Shown here: piece by piece, positions 5,297 to 11,635 of the stretch | Numbering within the stretch: position 1 is the first letter of the stretch | How the letters are laid out: the number at the start of each line of letters is the position of its first letter | NCBI GenBank assembly: GCA_900539145.1 | Contig: UQAX01000061.1 | Coordinates: 1-11,635 of the forward strand | Direction of reading: 5' to 3' | DNA: 11,635 nucleotides | Origin: an uncultured Blautia sp. | GTDB taxonomy: Bacteria > Bacillota > Clostridia > Lachnospirales > Lachnospiraceae | Position numbers and translations under genes: made by a program | Notes under the pieces: model-generated | Seen by the model: the letters and a program-made list of their open reading frames with translations, nothing else | The model's database searches: none | What the model was told of the DNA's origin: nothing

Positions 5297-6916
5297 ATGA
5301 AACATCTGAATGGCAAATCTGTATATAAAGGTGTGGCGCTGGGAAAAGTTCTGGTGCTGAAAAAAGAAGCTTATATTGTAAAACGTGTAAAAGTAGAAAA
5401 TCCGGATGAGGAAGTAAAACGTGTAGAGGCTGCAAGACAAAAATCTCAGAAACAGCTTCAGAAGCTTTATGAAAAAGCCGTAAAAGAAGTGGGAGAAGCC
5501 AGCGCAGCAATTTTTGAAGTACATCAGATGATGTTGGAGGATGATGATTATAACGAGTCCATTGAAAATATTATCCGTACTCAGGAAGTAAATGCAGAAT
5601 ATGCAGTGGCATCTACCGGCGATAATTTTTCAGAGATGTTCGCCAGCATGGATGATGATTATATGAGAGCAAGAGCGGCAGATATTAAAGATATTTCAGA
5701 ACGTCTGGTGCGAAATCTTTCAGGACAAAACGGCATGGATACAGAGTTTGAGAAGCCGGTTATCGTTGTGGCAGATGATTTGACACCAAGTGAGACCGTT
5801 CAGATGGATAAGGAAAAAATCCTTGCTTTTGTTACAGTACACGGTTCAACAAATTCTCATACAGCTATTCTGGCCCGTATGATGAATATTCCTGCTTTGA
5901 TTGGTGTGGATATGAATTTAGAGGAAATTCAGTCCGGTACTTGTGCAGTGGTAGACGGCTTTACAGGAGAATTTATCTTAGAGCCGGATGAAAACGTACA
6001 GGAGGCAGCAAAAGCCAAAATTGCAGAGGAGGAAGAAAAGAAAAATCTTCTGCTGAAGCTGAAGGGAAAAGAAAACGTTACAAAAAGCGGTAAGAAAATC
6101 AATATTTATGCCAATATCGGAAGCGTTGGAGATATGGGCTATGTGCTGGAAAACGATGCGGGAGGAATTGGACTTTTCAGAAGTGAATTCCTTTATATCG
6201 GCAGAAATGAGCTTCCTACGGAGGAAGAACAGTTTCAGGCATATAAGCAGGCAGTGCAGAATATGGCAGGAAAGAAAGTCATTATCCGTACGCTGGACAT
6301 CGGTGCAGATAAGCAGGCTGACTATCTTAATTTAGAAAAAGAAGAAAATCCGGCATTGGGATATCGTGCCATTCGTATTTGTCTGTCACAGCCGGAAATT
6401 TTCAAGGTACAGCTAAGAGCGCTTTTCAGAGCTTCCGTATACGGAACACTTTCGATTATGTATCCTATGATTACTTCTGTGGAAGAGGTCATGCGAATTA
6501 AAGAAATCGTAAAAGAAGTGAAGGCAGAACTGAAAGCTTCCGATACACCATATAAAGATGTGGAAGAAGGAATTATGATTGAAACACCGGCAGCGGTCAT
6601 GATTAGTGATGAGCTGGCAGAGCTGGTAGATTTCTTCAGCATCGGAACAAATGATTTGACACAGTATACTCTTGCTATTGACCGTCAGAATGAGAAATTA
6701 GAGGAGTTTTATAATCCGCACCACAAAGCGATTTTAAAAATGATTAAAATGGTAGTGGACAATGCTCATGCAGCAGGAAAATGGGCAGGAATTTGCGGAG
6801 AGCTGGGAGCAGATACAGAACTGACAGAAACCTTTGTAAATATGGGAGTGGACGAGCTTTCCGTAGCGCCATCCATGATTTTAAAGCTTAGAAAGATTGT
6901 TCGGGAAATGGAATAG
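5297..6916 (+). CDS. ptsI: PTS Enzyme I (PEP-protein phosphotransferase)
   Basis: Takes phosphate from PEP and gives it to HPr; cytoplasmic dimer. With ATG 5297 it has 539 residues, close to the usual 570. The N-terminal part holds the HPr-binding helices and the phosphohistidine His188 in STNSHTAILARMMNIPA. The C-terminal PEP-binding barrel shows GIGLFRSEFL, TLDIGADKQ (usually IGGDK), GYRAIRICL, IMIETPAAVM, FFSIGTNDLTQYT and GICGE with catalytic Cys500. The alternative ATG 5282 has no Shine-Dalgarno. ATG 5297 is preceded by CAGGGAT at suitable spacing and gives the family-like start MKHLNGKSVYKGVALG. It follows ptsH by 18 bases, and the next gene starts 4 bases after its stop, so it sits within an operon. 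Confidence 0.95.
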   Translation: MKHLNGKSVYKGVALGKVLVLKKEAYIVKRVKVENPDEEVKRVEAARQKSQKQLQKLYEKAVKEVGEASAAIFEVHQMMLEDDDYNESIENIIRTQEVNAEYAVASTGDNFSEMFASMDDDYMRARAADIKDISERLVRNLSGQNGMDTEFEKPVIVVADDLTPSETVQMDKEKILAFVTVHGSTNSHTAILARMMNIPALIGVDMNLEEIQSGTCAVVDGFTGEFILEPDENVQEAAKAKIAEEEEKKNLLLKLKGKENVTKSGKKINIYANIGSVGDMGYVLENDAGGIGLFRSEFLYIGRNELPTEEEQFQAYKQAVQNMAGKKVIIRTLDIGADKQADYLNLEKEENPALGYRAIRICLSQPEIFKVQLRALFRASVYGTLSIMYPMITSVEEVMRIKEIVKEVKAELKASDTPYKDVEEGIMIETPAAVMISDELAELVDFFSIGTNDLTQYTLAIDRQNEKLEEFYNPHHKAILKMIKMVVDNAHAAGKWAGICGELGADTELTETFVNMGVDELSVAPSMILKLRKIVREME

Positions 6917-6920
6917 AGAG

Positions 6921-7961
6921 ATGAATTACATAAAAAAACATAAAAGAGCAGCATTGCTTATCGGAATTATGATAATTTTTCTTGCGGCATTTTTTGCATG
7001 GCAGAGGAAGATTACCTTATCCAATACCCTTTCCGGAAAACTGGAGGACAGTCCCAGAAAGGAAGCTGCAGTAGAAAGTGACTTTTATTCCAATCAGCTT
7101 ACCAAGAAGGAGTATGAGGTCTACCTCTTTTTAAAAGAAAATATAGAGAGTTTAAAAGGCGGTGTACTGACGCTTCCTCAGCCGGTAAACGGAGAAGAAT
7201 ATCAGAGAATTGTCACTGCGCTGGAATGTGAAGGGAAAAATTATTTTTATGGTTTCGTAGAAATTCCCATGACAGAAGAGGAAGTGTATGTACAGTATGA
7301 GGATAAGGACTTAAATCGGATTACAGAGAATGAAATTTCCAAAGTGATTTTATTCTTATCCTGTGCAGAAGGAATTGAAATTCAGGCAGCCTTTGCCCAA
7401 GACGGAACGATATCAAATCTCAATGAAATCAGAGACGGACTGGCAGTGAATAATGAGAGCAAGGTTGACGAGATTAACAGAAGACTTGAAAATACAGAGC
7501 AGATTTTAGATGAGGTTATTGCGGGAATACCAAAAGACAGCGGTGAGAAAAGTACCGTAGATTACTTTTTAGACTGGATGAAGGACAGTTTAAAGCCCAC
7601 AGACAGCATGGAAACCGCAGGAGAAAAAGTATCTCATATCGGAGAGCTGTTGGACAAATATTACATTACAAATCATACGGCAGCAGTTCTTGAGGGAAAG
7701 GCAACTGCCTTGGGATATGCGAAAATTCTGGCAGAGCTTTGTAACAGAGCAGGAATGGAAGCTCATATTGTAGCAGGAACCTGGCAAGGCGGCTGGGTAC
7801 AGGAGGAAAGCTATGTATTTTGTGCAGTTTCTATGAACGGACAGACCGTCTATGTAGATGCCGGCGGTATGAAGTCCGGTTCTCTTGCAGGAGAACGCTA
7901 TCTCACAGAGGAAGAAGCTTTTAATCATTTAAAGACAGCAGATTATTTTTCATATAAGTAG
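6921..7961 (+). CDS. Membrane-anchored transglutaminase-like protein, catalytic residues lost
   Basis: The 346-residue protein starts with a lysine-rich stretch (MNYIKKHKR) and one hydrophobic segment (about 10-27), a signal anchor that should place the rest outside the cell. The C-terminal part (about 245-325) resembles transglutaminase-like domains of Firmicute surface proteins: LEGKATALGYAKILAELCNR, then AHIVAG and TVYVDAGG. By comparison with the usual GKAVCEGYA and HAWN patterns, the nucleophile Cys is Ala263 and the His is Tyr298, with Asp313 (VDAGG) kept. It is therefore probably a binding or scaffold protein, not an enzyme. It sits tightly between ptsI (4-base gap) and the EIIA gene (9-base gap), an unusual place for such a fold. 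ATG 6921 is chosen over 6897, which lies inside ptsI; the Shine-Dalgarno is weak. Function unknown. Confidence 0.75.
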   Translation: MNYIKKHKRAALLIGIMIIFLAAFFAWQRKITLSNTLSGKLEDSPRKEAAVESDFYSNQLTKKEYEVYLFLKENIESLKGGVLTLPQPVNGEEYQRIVTALECEGKNYFYGFVEIPMTEEEVYVQYEDKDLNRITENEISKVILFLSCAEGIEIQAAFAQDGTISNLNEIRDGLAVNNESKVDEINRRLENTEQILDEVIAGIPKDSGEKSTVDYFLDWMKDSLKPTDSMETAGEKVSHIGELLDKYYITNHTAAVLEGKATALGYAKILAELCNRAGMEAHIVAGTWQGGWVQEESYVFCAVSMNGQTVYVDAGGMKSGSLAGERYLTEEEAFNHLKTADYFSYK

Positions 7962-7970
7962 GAGGAAAGC

Positions 7971-8459
7971 ATGTTTAACTTTTTTAAGAAAAAACAGGAC
8001 AACACATTCTTTTTAGGAGCGCCGGTAAAGGGAAAAGCCGTAGATTTAAAAGAAGTAAATGACCCGACCTTTAGCACAGGTATGCTGGGACAGGGTGTGG
8101 CAATTATCCCTTTCGAAGGAAAAATTTATGCTCCGGCTGACGGAGAAATTGCAATGGTATTCGATACACTCCATGCAGTCAGCATGACAGCAGATAACGG
8201 TGTGGAAATTTTAGTTCATGTAGGGCTTGATACCGTAGAATTAAAAGGTGAAGGCTTTGAAGGTCATGTAAAGGCAGGGGACAAGGTGAAAAAAGGCGAT
8301 TTGCTTTTGACTGTGGATTTAGATGCAGTAAAAGAAGCCGGCTATGACACCATTACACCAATGCTGGTGTGCAACACAGATGATTATGCCGCAGTAGAAG
8401 GAATTTTCGGAAAAGACGTAATGCCAAAGGATGATGTGGTAAGCATCAAAATGAAATAA
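7971..8459 (+). CDS. crr: PTS glucose-family EIIA component
   Basis: Cytoplasmic phosphocarrier that receives phosphate from HPr and passes it to the EIIB domain of the next gene. The 162 residues form a complete free-standing EIIA of the glucose/glucoside class. Markers are the core GAPVKGKAVDL, APADGEIAMVFDTLHAVSM with the auxiliary His68, and the phosphorylated His83 in EILVHVGLDTVELKGEGFE. TPMLVCN closes the fold. AGGAGG lies six bases before the ATG. As a separate gene it differs from B. subtilis PtsG, where EIIA is fused to EIICB. It fits the next gene, an EIICB without an A domain. It could also serve other EIIs lacking IIA. Confidence 0.92.
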   Translation: MFNFFKKKQDNTFFLGAPVKGKAVDLKEVNDPTFSTGMLGQGVAIIPFEGKIYAPADGEIAMVFDTLHAVSMTADNGVEILVHVGLDTVELKGEGFEGHVKAGDKVKKGDLLLTVDLDAVKEAGYDTITPMLVCNTDDYAAVEGIFGKDVMPKDDVVSIKMK

Positions 8460-8577
8460 CAAGGTATTTTGCACCGGTTTTCCGGTTTAAAATAAAATGA
8501 TGGCGGCACGTTTTATGCGGGTTTCCATTGTAGGATAAAAGGGATTAAAACAGGAAAAAGAAGGAGGATTTTTTATT
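8460..8577 (+). promoter_or_regulatory. Gap before the EIICB gene, possible weak promoter
   Basis: The 118 bp gap contains a 5 bp hairpin (ACCGG 8473-8477, CCGGT 8482-8486) with no T-run. There is also a possible promoter: TTGCAC 8469-8474 and TAAAAT 8493-8498, 18 bp apart, with a poor -35. No RAT is visible here. EIICB is probably read from the upstream promoter with limited extra initiation. AAGGAGG at 8561-8567 serves ATG 8578. Confidence 0.3.
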
Positions 8578-10020
8578 ATGATGAGATATCTTCAAAGATT
8601 AGGAAAATCCCTGATGCTTCCGGTTGCATGTCTTCCGGTTGCGGCTATTTTGCAGGGTATTGGATATTGGATTGACCCTACCGGCTGGGGCGCTAACAAT
8701 GTAATTGCTGCTTTCTTATTAAAGGGCGGCGGATGTTTAATTGACCAGATGCCAATTCTGTTTGCGATTGGTGTTGCTGTTGGTATGTCTGATGACAACG
8801 ACGGTACAGCAGGTCTTGCAGGTCTTGTTTCATGGATTATGACAACAACTCTGCTTTCTACTGATGTTGTAGCTATGCTTACACAGACAGCAGTAGAAAA
8901 AGTAGACCCGGCTTTTGCAAAAACACAGACACAGTTTATCGGTATTTTATGTGGTCTTATTGCAGCAGCATGCTATAATAAGTTCAAAAATACAAAATTA
9001 CCGGATGCGTTTTCATTCTTCAGTGGTAAAAGATGTGTTGCCATTGTTACAGCAGGCGCATCCCTGATTTCCAGTTTGGTACTGTTCTTTGTATGGCCAA
9101 TCGTTTACAATGTATTGATTACACTTGGTAAATTTATTATGAATTTAGGACCAATCGGTGCAGGTATTTACGGTTTCTTCAACCGTCTGTTAATCCCATT
9201 CGGTCTGCACCACGCATTGAACTCCGTATTCTGGTTTGATGTTGCAGGTATTGATGATATTGCAAAATTCTGGGGTAACGCAACCGGTGGTGTGTTAGGT
9301 GAAACAGGTATGTACATGTCCGGTTTCTTCCCGGTAATGATGTTCGGTCTTCCGGCAGCAGCTCTGGCTATGTACCATACAGCAAAATCTACAAAGAAAA
9401 AAGTTGCAGCAGGTCTTTTAATGTCCGCAGCAATCGCTTCTTTCTTAAATGGTGTTACAGAACCTCTGGAATTCTCATTCATGTTCCTTGCACCGGCATT
9501 ATACGTAGTACATGCTTTATTAACAGGTATTTCTATGGCAGTTGTGGCAGCTCTTCCTGTGCGTGCAGGATTTAACTTCAGTGCAGGTCTTATCGACTGG
9601 ATACTTAGCTTTAAAGCTCCGTTTGCACAGAACCCACTGTGGTTAATCCCAATCGGTTTGGTTGTTGGTGTTATCTACTATGTTGTATTCAGATTTGTAA
9701 TTGTAAAATTCAATATGAAGACACCTGGTAGAGAAGACGATGATATTGATGAAACAAAAGTAGAGCTTGCAAATAATGACTTCACAGGCATTGCAAAAAT
9801 CGTTCTGGAAGGTGTTGGTGGTCCTGCGAACGTTACATCTATCGACAACTGTATTACAAGACTTCGTCTTGAAATCAAAGACTACACATTAGTAGATGAA
9901 AAGAAAATCAAATCTGCAGGTGTAGCAGGTGTTATCAGACCAAGCAAAACTGCTGTTCAGGTTATTATCGGAACAAAAGTACAGTTTGTAGCTGATGAAT
10001 TCAAAAAACTTTGTAAATAA
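8578..10020 (+). CDS. PTS EIICB, glucose/N-acetylglucosamine family
   Basis: Membrane permease that imports and phosphorylates a sugar. The 480 residues run as IIC then IIB. IIC (about 1-380) has multiple membrane segments, RLLIPFGLHHALN with conserved histidines 211-212, MSGFFPVMMFGLPAAALAMY (247-266) and the sugar-binding GVTEPLEFSFMF (292-303). The linker has KTPGRED. IIB (about 400-480) carries phosphocysteine Cys425 in SIDNCITRLRL. Remembered NagE shares the MSGFFP-MMFGLP block, whereas PtsG has a different one, so N-acetylglucosamine is a serious candidate. Glucose remains possible. Codons differ from the neighbours: GGT, GCA, GTT and ACA dominate, as in highly expressed genes. The phosphate donor is the adjacent EIIA. 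Confidence 0.9.
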   Translation: MMRYLQRLGKSLMLPVACLPVAAILQGIGYWIDPTGWGANNVIAAFLLKGGGCLIDQMPILFAIGVAVGMSDDNDGTAGLAGLVSWIMTTTLLSTDVVAMLTQTAVEKVDPAFAKTQTQFIGILCGLIAAACYNKFKNTKLPDAFSFFSGKRCVAIVTAGASLISSLVLFFVWPIVYNVLITLGKFIMNLGPIGAGIYGFFNRLLIPFGLHHALNSVFWFDVAGIDDIAKFWGNATGGVLGETGMYMSGFFPVMMFGLPAAALAMYHTAKSTKKKVAAGLLMSAAIASFLNGVTEPLEFSFMFLAPALYVVHALLTGISMAVVAALPVRAGFNFSAGLIDWILSFKAPFAQNPLWLIPIGLVVGVIYYVVFRFVIVKFNMKTPGREDDDIDETKVELANNDFTGIAKIVLEGVGGPANVTSIDNCITRLRLEIKDYTLVDEKKIKSAGVAGVIRPSKTAVQVIIGTKVQFVADEFKKLCK

Positions 10021-10052
10021 ACAAAGGAAGTTCTAATCCCTTTTAAGATATT

Positions 10053-10106
10053 GGGTTACTGTTTTGGGCGTGCGCTTTGGAACAGTAGCCCATTTTCTTG
10101 TTTTTC
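10053..10106 (+). terminator. Terminator of the PTS locus
   Basis: GGGTTACTGTT (10053-10063) pairs with AACAGTAGCCC (10081-10091), an 11 bp stem with one G-T pair. The T-rich ATTTTCTTGTTTTTC follows (10092-10106). It begins about 30 bases after the EIICB stop. Confidence 0.75.
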
Positions 10107-10112
10107 TGCGCC

Positions 10113-10182
10113 GCATAGTGATGTTTTTCCAGCCAAACTCGTGCAAATGCACTCAAACACGGCTTTCAAAACATCGCTATGC
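10113..10182. repeat. Nested inverted repeat, candidate dispersed element or structured RNA
   Basis: GCATAGTGATGTTTT (10113-10127) pairs with AAAACATCGCTATGC (10168-10182), 15 bp with one wobble. Inside it AGCC (10131-10134) pairs with GGCT (10161-10164), and GTGCA (10141-10145) with TGCAC (10148-10152) around a two-base loop. No T-run follows on either strand, although A-rich DNA (TCAAAAAAATG) lies to the right and T-rich DNA to the left. It does not code and is too elaborate for a simple terminator. The rest of the cutC upstream region (10183-10294) is AT-rich with no clear promoter; TATATT at 10235-10240 is the best -10. Confidence 0.6.
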
Positions 10183-10294
10183 TCAAAAAAATGCAAAAAT
10201 GTTCCAAATTATTTTCCAATAGAATAACTTTGTATATATTTTGTAGAATGAAAATAGTAAGGGGAAAAAGGAAAAATGAGAGGAGGAATATAAA

Positions 10295-11032
10295 ATGTTA
10301 GAGGTTTGTGTAGATAGTGTGGAGTCTGCCATTGCTGCTTTTGAGGGCGGTGCGGACAGGATTGAATTATGCGGTGATTTGCCGGTAGGAGGGGTAACGC
10401 CTTCGGAAGTGTTATTTCGTATGATTAGAAAGTATACGGATTTGAAAATACGTGTGCTTTTGCGTCCTCGTTTCGGAGATTTTTGTTACAGTGGCTATGA
10501 GCTGGAAATGATGAGAGAAGAAGTACAGAAATTTGCAGAACTGGGAGCAGAGGGAATTGTCACAGGTGTTCTAACGCCACAGGGAAATCTGGACACAGAG
10601 CAGATGGAAGCTTTTATAAAGTGTGCAGGAAAGGCAGACGTAGCTCTTCACAGAGCCTTTGATGTGTGTAAAAATCCCTTCAAAACCATGGAGGATGCCA
10701 TTTCATTGGGAATAAAAACCATTCTTACCAGTGGACAGAAAAATTCCGCATGGGAGGGCAGAGCGCTTTTAAAGGAGTTACAGGCGAAGAGCAAAGATAG
10801 AATTGAAATTCTGGCAGGGGCAGGAGTTGACGCAGCTATTATTGAAAAATTATATAAGGAAACGGGTATTACTTCTTATCATTTGTCAGGGAAAATCAAA
10901 AAGGAAAGTAAAATGGAGTTTCGCAATCCTCAGGTTTCCATGGGACTTCCGGGATTTAGTGAGTATGAAATCTGGCAGACATCCAAAGAAAACGTAGAAA
11001 ATGCCAGAATGGTTTTAGATAAGCTTTTTTAA
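10295..11032 (+). CDS. cutC: CutC family TIM-barrel protein
   Basis: The 245 residues match the CutC family. Blocks are LEVCVDSVESA, GGADRIELCGDL, GGVTPS, RPRFGDFCYSGYE, GIVTGVLTPQGNLD, ALHRAFDVCKNP, LTSGQK and ILAGAGV. It is a cytoplasmic barrel with the family's usual length. Members are annotated as copper homeostasis proteins, but the biochemical role is not settled, and nothing here (no copper pump or chaperone) supports copper. The neighbourhood is sugar uptake, so a carbohydrate-related role is possible but unproven. GAGGAGG (10280-10286) precedes the ATG by eight bases. It is transcribed apart from the PTS locus, behind that locus's terminator and the nested inverted repeat. LytTR repeats start 4 bases after its stop. 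Confidence 0.85.
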   Translation: MLEVCVDSVESAIAAFEGGADRIELCGDLPVGGVTPSEVLFRMIRKYTDLKIRVLLRPRFGDFCYSGYELEMMREEVQKFAELGAEGIVTGVLTPQGNLDTEQMEAFIKCAGKADVALHRAFDVCKNPFKTMEDAISLGIKTILTSGQKNSAWEGRALLKELQAKSKDRIEILAGAGVDAAIIEKLYKETGITSYHLSGKIKKESKMEFRNPQVSMGLPGFSEYEIWQTSKENVENARMVLDKLF

Positions 11033-11036
11033 GTAC

Positions 11037-11065
11037 CACTTACCATGAGCAGAAAGTCACTTACC
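11037..11065 (+). promoter_or_regulatory. Tandem LytTR-type direct repeats
   Basis: CACTTACC occurs at 11037-11044 and again at 11058-11065, exactly 21 bp apart (13 bp gap), with TGA near the right of each. Paired direct repeats two helical turns apart are how LytTR dimers bind DNA. They lie about 50 and 70 bp upstream of the likely start of transcription of the LytTR gene itself, suggesting self-activation. Confidence 0.6.
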
Positions 11066-11074
11066 TGATAAATA

Positions 11075-11103
11075 TAGATTTTTTTAAAGAGCTCTTATAT
11101 AAT
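11075..11103 (+). promoter_or_regulatory. LytTR gene promoter
   Basis: A perfect TATAAT (11098-11103) is preceded after 17 bp by a poor -35, TAGATT (11075-11080, 3 of 6). A weak -35 ten bases downstream of tandem repeats suggests dependence on an activator. Confidence 0.6.
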
Positions 11104-11128
11104 GAAACCATAGAAAAGAGGTGAACAA

Positions 11129-11581
11129 ATGAAGGTATCATGGAAGCTGATTTCTGACACTGAGCAGGAGGAAGCAAAGCTATATGTACACGAAGAAACG
11201 GACAATATCAAGCGACTGGAAAGATATATTTCAGAGGACGGATTTTATCCCGGTTATTTATTGTGTCAGAAGGAAAAGGCGCAAATTCCCGTAAAGCTGG
11301 ATGGGATTTACTATATTGAAACGATACAGGAAATTCAATATGTGCATACGGAAAAAGAAGTTTATAAGGTAAAGCAAAGATTGTATGAGTTAGAGAGAAT
11401 GTTGCCTTATTATTTTATGCGGGTTTCCAAATCAGCAATTTTAAATCTGCATGGAGTAAAATCATACAAGCCTTTTTCTGGAGGAATTATGCTGGCAGAA
11501 TTTGAGAACGGAGACGGTACCTACATTTCCAGAAAATATGTAAAAGAGCTTAGAAATAAAGTCAGGGAGGGATTGTTATGA
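11129..11581 (+). CDS. LytTR-domain DNA-binding regulator
   Basis: The 150 residues have a short N-terminal region (1-48, charged, no receiver domain, no membrane segment) followed by a LytTR DNA-binding domain (about 50-148). Its landmarks are IPVKLDGIYYIETIQEIQYV, the tyrosine-rich VYKVKQRLYELERML, FMRVSKSAILNLHGVKSY and the C-terminal ISRKYVKELRNKV. The absence of a receiver domain places it with the stand-alone LytTR regulators, which are often encoded with a small membrane partner (DUF3021 type). The start is supported by GAGGTGA before the ATG. The stop overlaps a further ATG (ATGA), consistent with a coupled partner. It probably binds the repeats upstream of its own gene. Confidence 0.85.
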   Translation: MKVSWKLISDTEQEEAKLYVHEETDNIKRLERYISEDGFYPGYLLCQKEKAQIPVKLDGIYYIETIQEIQYVHTEKEVYKVKQRLYELERMLPYYFMRVSKSAILNLHGVKSYKPFSGGIMLAEFENGDGTYISRKYVKELRNKVREGLL

Positions 11582-11635
11582 AAACTGAGTGAAAAGAAAA
11601 AGGCACAGATGAACCTTGAAAATTGCAGATATTTT
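11578..11635 (+). CDS. Frame-shifted start of a downstream partner gene (partial)
   Basis: GGGAGG (11565-11570) stands seven bases before ATG 11578, which overlaps the LytTR stop, but this frame ends after four codons (MKTE, TGA at 11590). One frame over, the sequence stays open to the edge and reads LSEKKKAQMNLENCRYF. Removing one A from the AAAA run at 11581-11584 would join the ATG to it as MKLSEKKKAQMN. ATG 11609 with a weak AAAAAGG site is an intact alternative start. Only 58 bases are visible, so the product is unknown. It may be a mutation, an assembly error, or a later start. Confidence 0.35.

Noticed and set aside
8473..8486. ACCGG-TTTT-CCGGT hairpin after crr as a terminator
   Set aside because: Only five base pairs, followed by TTAAAATAAAAT and not a T-run.
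1..11635. CRISPR arrays, tRNA or rRNA genes, transposases, phage genes
   Set aside because: No regularly spaced repeats, no tRNA or rRNA signature and no recombinase or transposase motif seen on either strand.

Overview
The window looks like a chromosomal segment of a spore-forming, low-GC Firmicute, most likely a Lachnospiraceae (Blautia-like). This is inferred from an AT-rich sequence with AGGAGG-type ribosome binding sites, a spoIIGA-sigE sporulation pair, PTS genes of the Gram-positive type, and a LytTR regulator gene. The species is a guess from protein style and was not searched.

Layout. Positions 1-276 form a gene-free region unusually rich in palindromes. It holds the ribosome binding site and ATG of a minus-strand gene that runs off the left edge. 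aroE (minus) and aroD (plus) are divergent, read from back-to-back promoters in a 118 bp gap, and encode consecutive steps of the shikimate pathway. Next comes spoIIGA-sigE, encoding the membrane protease and the pro-sigma-E it matures. Their promoter has two Spo0A boxes and consensus -35/-10 hexamers 21 bp apart, the spoIIG-type arrangement. A possible 25-codon ORF overlaps the sigE stop; sigG, often the next gene, is absent.

Positions 3965-10106 are a phosphotransferase locus. A strong promoter feeds a leader with a ribonucleic antiterminator (RAT) whose 3' half is also the 5' arm of an intrinsic terminator. Then follow a GlcT/LicT-type antiterminator, ptsH (HPr), ptsI (Enzyme I), a membrane-anchored transglutaminase-like protein that has lost its catalytic Cys and His, crr-like EIIA, and a glucose/N-acetylglucosamine-type EIICB. 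A stem-loop with a T-rich tail closes the locus. One locus therefore encodes a whole phosphate relay (PEP to EI to HPr to EIIA to EIIB to sugar) plus the RNA-binding regulator that senses it.

Beyond the PTS terminator lies a 70 bp nested inverted repeat that no gene explains. It is followed by a cutC-family gene and a LytTR DNA-binding gene with two 8 bp direct repeats 21 bp apart before its promoter. The window ends in what looks like the frame-shifted start of the LytTR partner gene.

The main points for a second look are the inactive transglutaminase in the PTS locus, an HPr whose Ser46 position is Lys, the 21 bp spacer in the Spo0A promoter, the RAT/terminator leader, the LytTR repeats, the nested hairpin, and the palindrome-rich left end.
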